Of a stretch of 28,627 nt of DNA, positions 1-7,798 are shown one piece after another. Position numbers and translations under genes: made by a program. The first letter of the stretch is position 1. The number at the start of each line of letters is the position of its first letter. The notes beneath the pieces were generated by a model, which saw only the letters and a program-made list of their open reading frames with translations, was not told where the DNA came from and ran no database searches. This DNA comes from Actinomycetota bacterium (lineage in GTDB: Bacteria > Actinomycetota > Actinomycetes > Nanopelagicales > Nanopelagicaceae). The stretch covers positions 1-28,627 of the forward strand of contig CANLAC010000003.1 in assembly GCA_947488645.1 (NCBI GenBank), given 5' to 3'.

Positions 1-2
1 TT

Positions 3-308
3 GGTATCGGAGGTTCACCAGAAGCGGTTATTGCAGCTGCAGGAATAATTGCATTAGGTGGAAATATTCAAACTCAACTTGTTTCTAACGCTCACATTGA
101 ATCTTTCACTAACGATCCTCTAAAAGTACTCAATCTTCCTGTTCTGACGAAATATGACCTCATCCATTCAAACAATGTTTTACTATCAATCACAGGAGTT
201 TCTGATAACGAACTAGTTAAGGGTTTAAAGCGCGAAGGCAACAAGATTGTTTCAGACACATTGATTATTGGTCGATTAAGTAATGGCCCACTTATGCTTC
301 ATATCTAG
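3..308 (+). CDS. glpX: Class II fructose-1,6-bisphosphatase, C-terminal part (5' end outside window)
   Basis: About 101 codons read open from the window edge to a TAG stop. The visible part begins with GIGGSPEAVIAAAG, matching the conserved GIGGAPEG-type loop of GlpX phosphatases, and continues with a GlpX-like C-terminal domain ending in RLSNGPLMLHI. GlpX enzymes are metal-dependent cytosolic phosphatases that hydrolyse fructose-1,6-bisphosphate in gluconeogenesis; some also act on sedoheptulose-1,7-bisphosphate. The last 4 bases overlap the stop of the convergent AceE-like gene. Whether this is the housekeeping copy or a paralogue belonging to the neighbouring sugar cluster cannot be decided from the fragment. 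Confidence 0.85.
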   Translation, partial: GIGGSPEAVIAAAGIIALGGNIQTQLVSNAHIESFTNDPLKVLNLPVLTKYDLIHSNNVLLSITGVSDNELVKGLKREGNKIVSDTLIIGRLSNGPLMLHI

Positions 309-2704
309 CTGTTAAGGCTTAATGCTGCTAGAGCACCATTTATTATCGACTCCGCATTCAAGTCATGTAAGGCATATAGATCTGGGATATTTCCTGATTG
401 TCCAAAATTATCTACACCCATAGCTACTTGTGGCATTCCCAGGGCTGATCCCAGCCACGCCATTGCATGGGAAGAGCCGTCATGAATTGAAACAATTGGG
501 GCTTTTTCAGTAAATGTAGTCCGTAAAACACCAGGTAGAGATGGTGTTGTAGCAGTGCGAATTCCTTGTTTTAAGGTTCTTTGCCAGCTTCCAAATACTC
601 GACCCAATGAAGTTATATCAATGACATGTGCGATCACGCCTTCTAAAGCTAATTGTTTTGCCGCAGCTAAAACTTCTGGCATCACAGCGCCGCTACTAGC
701 CAAGTAAACAACTGGTGCAAGATGATTATCCTGTTTAATTAAAGCGGCTCTACCATCTACTAATTTATAGGCACCAGCAAGTACTTGTGATCGCAAGGTT
801 GCTTCACCAATACGTTGCTTTGCTTCGTAAAACGGTTGCTGATCAATTGATCGCGTTGTTAATCTGAAATAAAAAGCTAACTCGTTAGGTCTTAGATCTG
901 GTGCGGTGTTCTTTTTTGCCCCCGCCACATGTGCAAGTGCATCACATAAGAGCCAATCAAGAGACTGCGCATAGGCTGGCTCCATAAGAACCACACCTGG
1001 CAACTCAACTCCGACAGATGGCGTAATCGTTGATTGATGCGCCCCTCCTTCTGGGGCAAGAGTTATTCCTGATGGCGTGCCAGCCACAATGAACTTCGCA
1101 CCGGAATAAACACTGTAAATGAATGCATCCAAGCCACGCAGAACAAATGGATCGTAAACAGTTCCGATTGGAATGAGAGGTTGATCAGAAATATCTCCTG
1201 AGATTCCGAGTTGTCCCAATAGAGTGAATAGATTCATCTCACTTATTCCAAGTTCGATATGTTGCCCCTTAGGACCTTCTACCCATTTTTGAATTGAGTT
1301 GTCATTCCACTCCCGTTTAACATCCTTATTAAAGATCCCATGGCGATTGATAAATCCACCTAAATTTGTAGAAGTTGCAACATCTGGGGCTGTAGTTACT
1401 AAATAAGGCCTTATGGCCTCATTCCTGCTTACTTCAGTTAGTACTCGGCCAAAAGCCTCTTGAGAAGATGAAGACCCTGTTGGTGCAATGCCTGTTGTAT
1501 GAGGAAATTCTGCCGAAATTTCCGCTTTACTAGATGTTCGCTTCAATGACTGAGCTCTGGATAAACACAGTGAATCTTCTGCGCTTCCAGGCTCAAATTT
1601 ACTCCACTCATTTGATTGACTTAATCCCACCAAGGTTCGTAGTTCATCAATCTGCTTCTTTGATATCTGCGCTGAGTGGTTTCTCTTATCCCCGGCGATA
1701 GGTAAGTGCCATCCTTTAATTGTGTATGCAAAAACAACACTTGGTTTGTTCTCAACTTCATCACATTCCTTAAAAGTTTCCAATAGAGAAGAAATGTCGT
1801 GACCACCTAAGTCGGTCAAAATCTCGAAAAGATCTTCGTCACTGTATTTTCCTAGAAAGTCACTGACGCCATCTGGTGATCCTTCTAAAAACCGAAGCCG
1901 AGCTTCTTTGGGTGTGAGTCCAAAAAGTGATTGGTACTGCTCGTTTGGAATCTCATCAAACCAGAGTTTGAATCTTTGACTATTTGAATCCTCAAACACT
2001 TTGTTTAATTTCGAGCCATACTTTACTTCTTTGACATGCCAACCAGCTGCTTCAAATTGTGCTCTCCATTGTGCAATGCGCACTCCAGGAATTACGCGAT
2101 CAAGAGACTGTCTGTTGAAATCCACGATCCACATGACATTTCCCAGATTGGCAGTAATTGGATCGGCGAGTGCTTCCCAAATATTTCCTTCATCTAATTC
2201 CGCATCTCCAATCACAGAGATGAATCGGGATTTTGGTCTTGGCCCAAAATGTGAATCCACATACTGCCTTGTAACAGCAGCAAACAAAGGTGCAACCGCA
2301 CCTAACCCAACAGATCCAGTTGAAAAATCAACTGTGTCTGGATCCTTTGTTCGTGAAGGGTAACTTTGTAATCCACCTGCTTCACGCAGTTTCCTTAAGT
2401 AACTTTCATCAAGATTGCCTAATAAATATTGAATTGAATGAAAAACTGGTGAGGCGTGAGGCTTGATGCTTATCCGGTCCTCAGAATCTAGAAAATCAAA
2501 ATACAGGGCGGTCAAAATCGAAATCATTGATGCACTAGAAGCTTGGTGTCCGCCAACTTTTATGCCATCTACATTCGGTCGGTCAGAATTAGCGTAATCA
2601 ATCATTCGGGTGGACAGCCATAAAACACGTTCTTGAATTGCCTCTAGTGCTTCCAGTTCGCTCACATTACTAGATTTGGTGTCATCACCTATTTTTGATT
2701 TCAT
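305..2704 (-). CDS. AceE-like thiamine-diphosphate enzyme (transketolase / pyruvate dehydrogenase E1-like)
   Basis: This 799-residue protein has the single-chain layout of homodimeric E1 components (AceE) and transketolases. An N-terminal ThDP-binding domain carries GGHQASSAS (51-59), HASP (83-86) and GDAELDEG (166-173) with the paired Asn near 197. The second domain has GISEMNLF, whose E489 should be the ThDP-activating glutamate, and GTPSG...PEGGAHQS (542-558). A transketolase-type C-terminal domain follows. AceE proteins are usually nearer 890-920 residues, so this is a shorter relative. No E2 or E3 gene lies nearby, which argues against an ordinary pyruvate dehydrogenase complex. It starts 6 bases after the epimerase stop and has no clear Shine-Dalgarno, so translation is probably coupled. 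The reaction (2-oxo-acid decarboxylation or two-carbon ketol transfer) is unresolved; the family call is firm. Confidence 0.85.
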   Translation of the reverse strand: MKSKIGDDTKSSNVSELEALEAIQERVLWLSTRMIDYANSDRPNVDGIKVGGHQASSASMISILTALYFDFLDSEDRISIKPHASPVFHSIQYLLGNLDESYLRKLREAGGLQSYPSRTKDPDTVDFSTGSVGLGAVAPLFAAVTRQYVDSHFGPRPKSRFISVIGDAELDEGNIWEALADPITANLGNVMWIVDFNRQSLDRVIPGVRIAQWRAQFEAAGWHVKEVKYGSKLNKVFEDSNSQRFKLWFDEIPNEQYQSLFGLTPKEARLRFLEGSPDGVSDFLGKYSDEDLFEILTDLGGHDISSLLETFKECDEVENKPSVVFAYTIKGWHLPIAGDKRNHSAQISKKQIDELRTLVGLSQSNEWSKFEPGSAEDSLCLSRAQSLKRTSSKAEISAEFPHTTGIAPTGSSSSQEAFGRVLTEVSRNEAIRPYLVTTAPDVATSTNLGGFINRHGIFNKDVKREWNDNSIQKWVEGPKGQHIELGISEMNLFTLLGQLGISGDISDQPLIPIGTVYDPFVLRGLDAFIYSVYSGAKFIVAGTPSGITLAPEGGAHQSTITPSVGVELPGVVLMEPAYAQSLDWLLCDALAHVAGAKKNTAPDLRPNELAFYFRLTTRSIDQQPFYEAKQRIGEATLRSQVLAGAYKLVDGRAALIKQDNHLAPVVYLASSGAVMPEVLAAAKQLALEGVIAHVIDITSLGRVFGSWQRTLKQGIRTATTPSLPGVLRTTFTEKAPIVSIHDGSSHAMAWLGSALGMPQVAMGVDNFGQSGNIPDLYALHDLNAESIINGALAALSLNS

Positions 2705-2710
2705 GATGAA

Positions 2711-3676
2711 TTACTTACCCAATGCTTCTTTGATTCTGTTTTCAAGTGGATATTCTTTGGGTGCTTTATTGGAAACCTTCATCCACCATTCGTAATACTC
2801 TGAAAGCATTGATTTGAGGTCGTATGCCGGAGCAAATCCCAATTGATTCAGAATTTTTTCAGAACTTAAGTAGGCATTATTTTCTGGGAAAGGAAAAGCA
2901 ACATTCTTCAAATCAAAATTAATGGTGTCTATCTGGAATTCCTCGGGCTGATATGAAATAACAATAGGTTCAATACCGCATACTTCGGAAGCCAAATCTA
3001 CAAATCCACGACTAGTAGTTGCTTGTGGAACCGCAAGATTGAATTCTTCGCTGCCTTTAGTTCTATTCAAACTTAAGATTCTAACTATTGCACTTGCAAC
3101 ATCACCTGCGTAGATGAAGGAGTGAATCGACTTGCCACCATTAGCTAAAAATATTGGTTGTTTTGCTAGAAGCCGACTAAATGCAAATGATTCTCTGTCC
3201 TCATAATTATCCGGACCCATCACGAATGGAAGACGAAGAGCGGTTGTATCAAAGGCGCCTTTAGAGCTAAATTCTCTAAGGAGTGATTCTGAGCGGATTT
3301 TCTCTGCCGCATAGGCAGCGAAAGGATGTGGAGGACCCTTAGGAAAATCTTCCGTTATTGGAAATACTTGGCTAGATGTGTAAACAGCTCCTGTGGAGAT
3401 AAAGATATAGCGAGAGATCTTGCCGGCAAAGAAATTTCCTGCCTGCTCAACCCAATCAGATGCATATGCTGAAAAATCAATAACAGCATCAAATTTAGAA
3501 TCTTTGAATTGTTCTAGTGCCCCCGGTTGTGAACGATCACAGATAACGTTGTGCGCACCCTTGTTTTCTTCACGAGTTCCTCTATTTGCGATGGTGACAT
3601 CTATTCCAACATCGAGCAGTGCGCGTAGAACGTATCGACCCATAAAACGAGTTCCACCGAAGATTAGAACATTCAT
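2711..3676 (-). CDS. NAD-dependent epimerase/dehydratase (extended short-chain dehydrogenase family)
   Basis: A 321-residue cytosolic protein. It opens with a Rossmann nucleotide-binding fold (MNVLIFGGTRFMGR; glycine motif at residues 7-14). The acidic/basic end of the second strand reads NRG, common in this subgroup and compatible with NADP or NAD. The catalytic region has ISTGAVYTS (93-101) and the YxxxK pair in YAAEK (Y122, K126). The family epimerises, dehydrates or oxidises nucleotide sugars or free sugars; the substrate is not readable from sequence. The ATG start has a good Shine-Dalgarno (AGGAG about 7 bases upstream) and a near-consensus promoter. It is the first gene of the leftward arm, with the AceE-like gene next. 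Confidence 0.85.
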   Translation of the reverse strand: MNVLIFGGTRFMGRYVLRALLDVGIDVTIANRGTREENKGAHNVICDRSQPGALEQFKDSKFDAVIDFSAYASDWVEQAGNFFAGKISRYIFISTGAVYTSSQVFPITEDFPKGPPHPFAAYAAEKIRSESLLREFSSKGAFDTTALRLPFVMGPDNYEDRESFAFSRLLAKQPIFLANGGKSIHSFIYAGDVASAIVRILSLNRTKGSEEFNLAVPQATTSRGFVDLASEVCGIEPIVISYQPEEFQIDTINFDLKNVAFPFPENNAYLSSEKILNQLGFAPAYDLKSMLSEYYEWWMKVSNKAPKEYPLENRIKEALGK

Positions 3677-3715
3677 CGCACACTCCTACGCTGGGAAAAG
3701 CTGTTTCTGAACTTT

Positions 3716-3744
3716 ATTGTAAACAGTTGACGATCATATATCAA
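3716..3744 (-). promoter_or_regulatory. Sigma-70-type promoter for the leftward epimerase / AceE-like arm
   Basis: Read on the minus strand: -35 TTGATA (3744-3739), a 17-base spacer and -10 TACAAT (3721-3716), both close to consensus. The expected start near 3709 gives a leader of about 30 bases holding AGGAG ahead of the ATG at 3676. It overlaps the opposing promoter, so the two arms may compete or be co-regulated. Confidence 0.7.
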
Positions 3745-3755
3745 GGGACTAGCAT
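3727..3755 (+). promoter_or_regulatory. Sigma-70-type promoter, probably leaderless, for the rightward arm
   Basis: -35 TTGACG (3727-3732), 17-base spacer, -10 TAGCAT (3750-3755). The ATG of the dehydratase gene begins at 3764, 8 bases after the -10, so transcription probably starts at or next to the start codon. No Shine-Dalgarno precedes that ATG, which fits a leaderless message, common in Actinobacteria. Confidence 0.6.
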
Positions 3756-3760
3756 CCCTT
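3743..3760. promoter_or_regulatory. Inverted repeat in the divergent promoter region, possible operator
   Basis: AAGGGA at 3743-3748 and TCCCTT at 3755-3760 form a perfect 6-base inverted repeat around a 6-base centre. It touches the -35 of the leftward promoter and covers the -10 of the rightward one, as a shared operator would. No regulator gene lies in the window, so a binding protein cannot be proposed. Confidence 0.4.
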
Positions 3761-3763
3761 TCT

Positions 3764-4867
3764 ATGGATGCGATCAGTAGGATCGAAACTTTTGAAGCTC
3801 GAGTACCTCTTCCGCAATCTTTATCTGTTGGCACGGCGCAAATTACTCATCGAACATATTCAGTTGTCCGAATAACAACAAACGATGGTCTCGTAGGAAT
3901 GGGCTACTGCTACAGCAGAGGTCTACCAATCGCAAAAATCATCGATGATGTAATGACCCCGGTTGTTATTGGAAAAAACTCTGACTCACCTGATGAAATA
4001 CGCAAGCTTATTCTTGGATTCAATTGGCAATCCAGTGAGCATGGAACAGTTACTTCCGGATTGAGCGCTGTAGACATCGCTCTGAATGACATCGCTGGGA
4101 AACGCGCAGGGATGAGTATTTCAAAGTTACTAGGTGCTACCGCAACCGAGATTCCAATTTATTCGGTAGTTGGATATCACTATGGTGACAATGAAATTGG
4201 ACTTGAAGAAGAGATCAACCATGCTCTAGAACGTGGAATAAAATCCTTTAAAATTGTTGTAGGTGCCAAGGATCCTCAAAGAGATGCGAATCGATTAAGG
4301 ACTTTAAGGACTCTGGTCGGAGATAGTGCATATATTGCAGTAGATGCATTTAGAACTTTTGGCTCTTTAGACAATGCGATAAAAAGAGTCAATCTCATCA
4401 AAGAATATGACATTTCCTTTGTTGAGGATCCGTTCTTAGAATCTGAAGGAATTTTAGCAATTGCATTGCGCGATGCCACCGGCGTTCCGGTTTCATTTGG
4501 TGAATCTCTCGCCTCATCAAAGATGGCAGCACAAGTGATTGATTACAACCAAGTAGATGTTCTACGAATTGATGCTCTAGTTATTGGTGGAGTGAGTGAA
4601 TTTATAAAAGCAGCCAACTATGCCCGAGCCAAAGGCAAGAGCTATGCAACTCATATTCACAGCGAAATACATGCCCAATTGGCTAGTTTGACCTCAAATC
4701 TGTATCTAGGTGGTTTGGAGTACCTAGATCCGCGCTATGAAATAGACCTATTCCACCATTTACTTCATAAACCACTTGAAATTAGAGATGGAAATGCAAT
4801 CATTAGTTCAGAGCCTGGCTTTGGGATTGATTGGAATATGGAAGCAGTAAAAAGATTCTCTTCTTAA
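3764..4867 (+). CDS. Mandelate racemase/muconate-lactonizing enzyme family, probable acid-sugar dehydratase
   Basis: A 367-residue enolase-superfamily protein with an N-terminal capping domain (about 1-125) and a barrel domain. Metal ligands are visible: D194 (VDAF), E221 (FVEDPF) and E247 (FGES). The second-side base is H297 in THIHSEIH, probably paired with D270, as in the mandelate racemase subgroup. On the opposite side K163 stands in FKIVVG, but the second lysine of the usual KxK is valine. A one-sided active site fits a dehydratase better than a racemase. Such enzymes convert aldonic or aldaric acids to 2-keto-3-deoxy acids in the cytosol. It leads the rightward arm, with kinase and enolase paralogue downstream. 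The family call is firm; dehydratase function is inferred and the substrate unknown. Confidence 0.85.
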   Translation: MDAISRIETFEARVPLPQSLSVGTAQITHRTYSVVRITTNDGLVGMGYCYSRGLPIAKIIDDVMTPVVIGKNSDSPDEIRKLILGFNWQSSEHGTVTSGLSAVDIALNDIAGKRAGMSISKLLGATATEIPIYSVVGYHYGDNEIGLEEEINHALERGIKSFKIVVGAKDPQRDANRLRTLRTLVGDSAYIAVDAFRTFGSLDNAIKRVNLIKEYDISFVEDPFLESEGILAIALRDATGVPVSFGESLASSKMAAQVIDYNQVDVLRIDALVIGGVSEFIKAANYARAKGKSYATHIHSEIHAQLASLTSNLYLGGLEYLDPRYEIDLFHHLLHKPLEIRDGNAIISSEPGFGIDWNMEAVKRFSS

Positions 4868-4897
4868 AGATCATTGCAAAATAGTGGAAATTGGGTC

Positions 4898-5881
4898 ATG
4901 GAGCTATTAACAGAAGAAACAGTGGTTGATTACCTCATTAATAAGGGAGTATTTACTCACGATGAAGAAATCACAGTTGAAGTCTTAACAGGCGGAGTCT
5001 CAAATACAGTTCTTGCTATTTCAACTCAATCCAAGAACCTAGTTCTTAAACAAGCTTTACCTGCACTTAAGGTAGCCGAACTGTGGGAAGCAGATCCTCG
5101 TCGAGCAATAGTTGAAGCAGATGCCCTAAAACTGTTCCATAGTCTTAACCCAGAGATTGTCCCTGAATTAGTTTTTGTGGATCCTATTGAATTTGTTGTC
5201 ATCATGAAGAGAGTTCCACTTATTAGCAGAGTGTGGAAGTCAGATTTACTCGAGGGAATTTACAGACCTCAAGTAGGGCGAACTCTTGGTACAACCCTTT
5301 CACGGTGGCATAACTATGGAGTCATGAACCCATCAGCACATAAAAATTTTATGGAAGACACTCTGTTTGATCAGTTGAGAATTGATCCTTTTTATCGATT
5401 TGTTGCAAATAAGAACATCGACCTACGGCAATCCATACAACGGCTGATAGCAGAGTTAGAGAGCGATAAGTCAACGATTGTGCATGGAGACTTCTCACCA
5501 AAAAATTTCATGGTCACAGAAGATGACCATGTGTATATATTAGATTTTGAAGTCATGCATGTCGGAAACCCTGTATTTGATTTGGCATTCATCATGGCTC
5601 ACCTTTTGTGCAAGTTTTTTCATGCTCCCAATGCAAATGAGGCGGCTGAAATATCAAATATTGCTAAGACTTTCTTAAACGCTTATCTGGAACATAGCCA
5701 GATTGCTCAAACTCTGGTGCTTCACACCGCCTTGATTGCCCTGGCACGCGTTGAAGGAAAGTCACCGGTCAATTACTTAAGCCAGTCTGAACAAGAGAAG
5801 ATTCAACTACTAACTAAAAAGGTACTTCTAGATCAAAAAGAAGAGGATGTAATGACACTCTTCGATGTGAGTAAACGATGA
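4898..5881 (+). CDS. APH-fold small-molecule kinase, distantly methylthioribose-kinase-like
   Basis: The protein has 327 residues from the ATG at 4898. An in-frame TTG at 4874 would add 8 residues; neither start has a strong Shine-Dalgarno, and the ATG leaves a typical N-terminus. Kinase-fold marks: a glycine-rich region (TGGVSNTVL), K51 in LVLKQALP, E73, the Brenner-type catalytic motif HGDFSPKN (H196, D198, N203) and the metal-binding LDFE (D216). The KQALP and ADPRRAIVEADAL stretches recall 5-methylthioribose kinase, but no methionine-salvage partner gene is near. The neighbours suggest phosphorylation of a sugar or sugar acid in the same pathway. Its last 4 bases (ATGA) overlap the enolase-paralogue start, so the two are translationally coupled. 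Family confident, substrate unknown. Confidence 0.8.
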   Translation: MELLTEETVVDYLINKGVFTHDEEITVEVLTGGVSNTVLAISTQSKNLVLKQALPALKVAELWEADPRRAIVEADALKLFHSLNPEIVPELVFVDPIEFVVIMKRVPLISRVWKSDLLEGIYRPQVGRTLGTTLSRWHNYGVMNPSAHKNFMEDTLFDQLRIDPFYRFVANKNIDLRQSIQRLIAELESDKSTIVHGDFSPKNFMVTEDDHVYILDFEVMHVGNPVFDLAFIMAHLLCKFFHAPNANEAAEISNIAKTFLNAYLEHSQIAQTLVLHTALIALARVEGKSPVNYLSQSEQEKIQLLTKKVLLDQKEEDVMTLFDVSKR

Positions 5882-7149
5882 AGATTACAAAGCTATTGGG
5901 GTATCAGGTATTAGATTCCAGAGGCAGACCAACAGTTGCTGCCTCAATAACCCTAGAAGATGGCACGACCCATACCGCGCGAGTTCCTTCAGGGGCTTCG
6001 ACTGGAAAGCATGAGGCGTTGGAATTGCGTGATGGCGATCAGTTAAGCCAAAAGAGCTTCTATGGCTCACTTGCAGTATCTCAAGCGGTGGAAAATGTGA
6101 ATCTAAGAATCGCTCCCGCAATTGTTGGACGCCAGGTAGATTTGAATTTTATCGACGCTGCTATTCGCGAGATAGACACAACATCAAACTTTTCATCACT
6201 GGGGGCAAATGCAACTCTGGCCGTTTCATTAGCTGCCGCAAAGGCCTCTGCTCATGCACAGAACCTATCTCTGGCTAGATACTTTCAACCTCAGGGCAAT
6301 TTATTGATTCCGATGCCCATGGTAAACATTCTCTCTGGTGGAGCACATGCAAATCGTTCTCTCGACTTTCAAGATGTATTAATAGTTCCAACAGGGGCAG
6401 TTTCCTTTACTGAAGCGCTTTCCTGGATCGTTGCAATACGAGAGACCGCCGCTCAACTTGGTAGCAAAGCTGGAATGACCACGCACTTAGTGGCAGATGA
6501 AGGCGGGCTAGGAATTGCCTTTGAGTCAATCGAATTAGCAATGGATTTCCTTATCGAAGCAATTGAAAAAGTAGGGCTTGAAATTGGTTCACAACTCTCC
6601 TTGGCGCTAGATGTAGCCTCCACTCAATTTTTCAGCAATGGAATATACAACTTGGCTTCTTCCCAAAAATCGTATTCATCGGCGGATTTTGTTTCTTATA
6701 TTCACACACTAGTTTCGACCTATCCAATTATTTCAATTGAAGATCCCTTCGCAGAAGATGACTGGGAGAGTTGGAATTCATTTATGCAAATAGCTCCAAA
6801 GAATGTACAGGTTCTTGGAGATGACCTATTAACGACTAACTCTGAAAGGCTTAATAAGGCAATCAAGCAGTCTTCTGCTAACTCGATTCTCATTAAACCA
6901 AATCAAAATGGATTAGTAACTGACACCCATACAGTGTTGAAGGCTGCACAAAGCGCAGGATTTGCCACAGTGGTCTCTGCACGATCAGGTGAAACTGAAG
7001 ATTCATGGCTAGCTGACCTTGCAACTGGCTGGCGTGCAGGCCAAATCAAAGTTGGCTCTACACATGGTTCAGAACGCAATGCAAAGTGGAATCGTCTGCT
7101 CGAGTTAGAGCAGATCGAAAAGGTGGAGTTCAGTAGACCTTTCTCGTAA
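5878..7149 (+). CDS. Diverged enolase paralogue with altered active-site residues
   Basis: This 423-residue protein aligns with enolase over its full length. Retained: the S41 loop (PSGASTGKHE), H157, E208 (DEGG), the metal ligands D245, E288 and D315 or D316 (GDDL), K340 (ILIKPNQ), R369-S370 and K391. Changed: the conserved H of VVSHRSGETED is A368 (VVSARSGETED), the E of the QEF motif is D166 (FQDV), and the NGG before the first loop is SGG. In yeast enolase the equivalent Glu168 is essential and His373 contributes to catalysis. True enolase converts 2-phosphoglycerate to phosphoenolpyruvate. These changes, plus the location in a sugar-acid cluster, suggest a different phosphorylated acid as substrate. 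It is unlikely to be the glycolytic enolase, though weak or normal activity is not excluded. Confidence 0.85.
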   Translation: MKITKLLGYQVLDSRGRPTVAASITLEDGTTHTARVPSGASTGKHEALELRDGDQLSQKSFYGSLAVSQAVENVNLRIAPAIVGRQVDLNFIDAAIREIDTTSNFSSLGANATLAVSLAAAKASAHAQNLSLARYFQPQGNLLIPMPMVNILSGGAHANRSLDFQDVLIVPTGAVSFTEALSWIVAIRETAAQLGSKAGMTTHLVADEGGLGIAFESIELAMDFLIEAIEKVGLEIGSQLSLALDVASTQFFSNGIYNLASSQKSYSSADFVSYIHTLVSTYPIISIEDPFAEDDWESWNSFMQIAPKNVQVLGDDLLTTNSERLNKAIKQSSANSILIKPNQNGLVTDTHTVLKAAQSAGFATVVSARSGETEDSWLADLATGWRAGQIKVGSTHGSERNAKWNRLLELEQIEKVEFSRPFS

Positions 7150-7226
7150 GAGTTGGTTGCTCAGCCTGCGGACTTGCACCTGCCACGCATGGGATTTAGC
7201 TCGCCAATCAAATGTAGCCTTAAATA

Positions 7227-7255
7227 TTGCGGGATTTTCAGGGGGGATTTACCCT
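7227..7255 (+). promoter_or_regulatory. Possible promoter for the psiE-family gene
   Basis: TTGCGG (7227-7232), a 17-base spacer and TACCCT (7250-7255) precede the gene. Both boxes are only partly consensus. The predicted start leaves a short leader holding AAGG ahead of the ATG. Nothing else stands out in the 124-130 base gap after the enolase paralogue. Confidence 0.35.
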
Positions 7256-7279
7256 TAGGTATTCCAACGTAAGGTGGGC

Positions 7280-7765
7280 ATGATGAAGTACAAATCAGTC
7301 AAGGGTTTACTAACTGGTGATGAGTCTCTAATTCCTGTCACTTTCATAGACAAACTGGAAGATGTTTTGCACGGCTTCCTTGGAATACTTTTATTTATCG
7401 TTTCTATCTTGGCCGCTGGCTATAGCTTGCAGCGCCTCATTGAAACTCGTCCCTTCTTTCCAGTCGGAATGATCCAAGGAATCAATGACATTTTATTTGT
7501 AGTAATCATCCTGGAAATCATGCGAACTGTGATCGTCCGTTTCACTGATGGAGCTTTTCAACTTGATAACTTCCTAATCATTGGTGTTATCGCAGCGGTT
7601 CGACACATTCTCACAGTTGGTGCATCTCTCACAATGGAAAAAGAGAAGACAACTGAATACTTCAATCGCGCACTCATTGAGATGGGCGTGAATACGGGAA
7701 TTGTTTTGGCACTTGTCTTTGCGCTATTTCTTTCTCGCGCAGCCCGGGCATCAGCTAAGAAGTAA
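7280..7765 (+). CDS. PsiE-family (phosphate-starvation-inducible E) membrane protein
   Basis: A 161-residue integral membrane protein with four hydrophobic stretches: roughly residues 32-52, 66-82, 97-112 and 136-155. The arrangement, with charged loops and RHILT before the third-fourth segment loop, matches the PsiE family, named for the E. coli phosphate-starvation gene whose molecular role is unknown. I chose the ATG at 7280 because AAGG lies 5 bases upstream. A GTG at 7274 and an ATG at 7283 are alternatives. It stands alone on the plus strand, converging on tRNA-Tyr with a hairpin between. I see no Pho box. Confidence 0.7.
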   Translation: MMKYKSVKGLLTGDESLIPVTFIDKLEDVLHGFLGILLFIVSILAAGYSLQRLIETRPFFPVGMIQGINDILFVVIILEIMRTVIVRFTDGAFQLDNFLIIGVIAAVRHILTVGASLTMEKEKTTEYFNRALIEMGVNTGIVLALVFALFLSRAARASAKK

Positions 7766-7775
7766 TAGAGGCTCT

Positions 7776-7793
7776 GGCTCATTCACATGAGCC
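7776..7793. terminator. Hairpin between convergent psiE-family gene and tRNA-Tyr
   Basis: GGCTCAT (7776-7782), loop TCAC, ATGAGCC (7787-7793): a perfect 7-base stem with a 4-base loop. It lies 10 bases after the plus-strand stop codon and 5 bases beyond the CCA end of the tRNA on the minus strand. No uridine run follows on either side, so it would be a U-less, possibly bidirectional, terminator or a processing hairpin. Confidence 0.55.
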
Positions 7794-7798
7794 CTTAC

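Noticed and set aside
2001..2363. 120-codon plus-strand open frame
   Set aside because: Antisense to the ThDP-binding domain of the AceE-like gene, which has clear family motifs on the minus strand.
4898..5881. Calling the kinase a true methylthioribose kinase (mtnK)
   Set aside because: Some local resemblance, but the metal-binding loop is of general APH type and no isomerase or other methionine-salvage gene is nearby.
7150..7273. Minus-strand GGTGCAAGTCCGCAGGCTG resembling part of a cobalamin riboswitch
   Set aside because: Only the short GGTGCAAGTCC-like core matches; no convincing B12-box partner is visible and the element would read antisense into the enolase paralogue with no gene to control.
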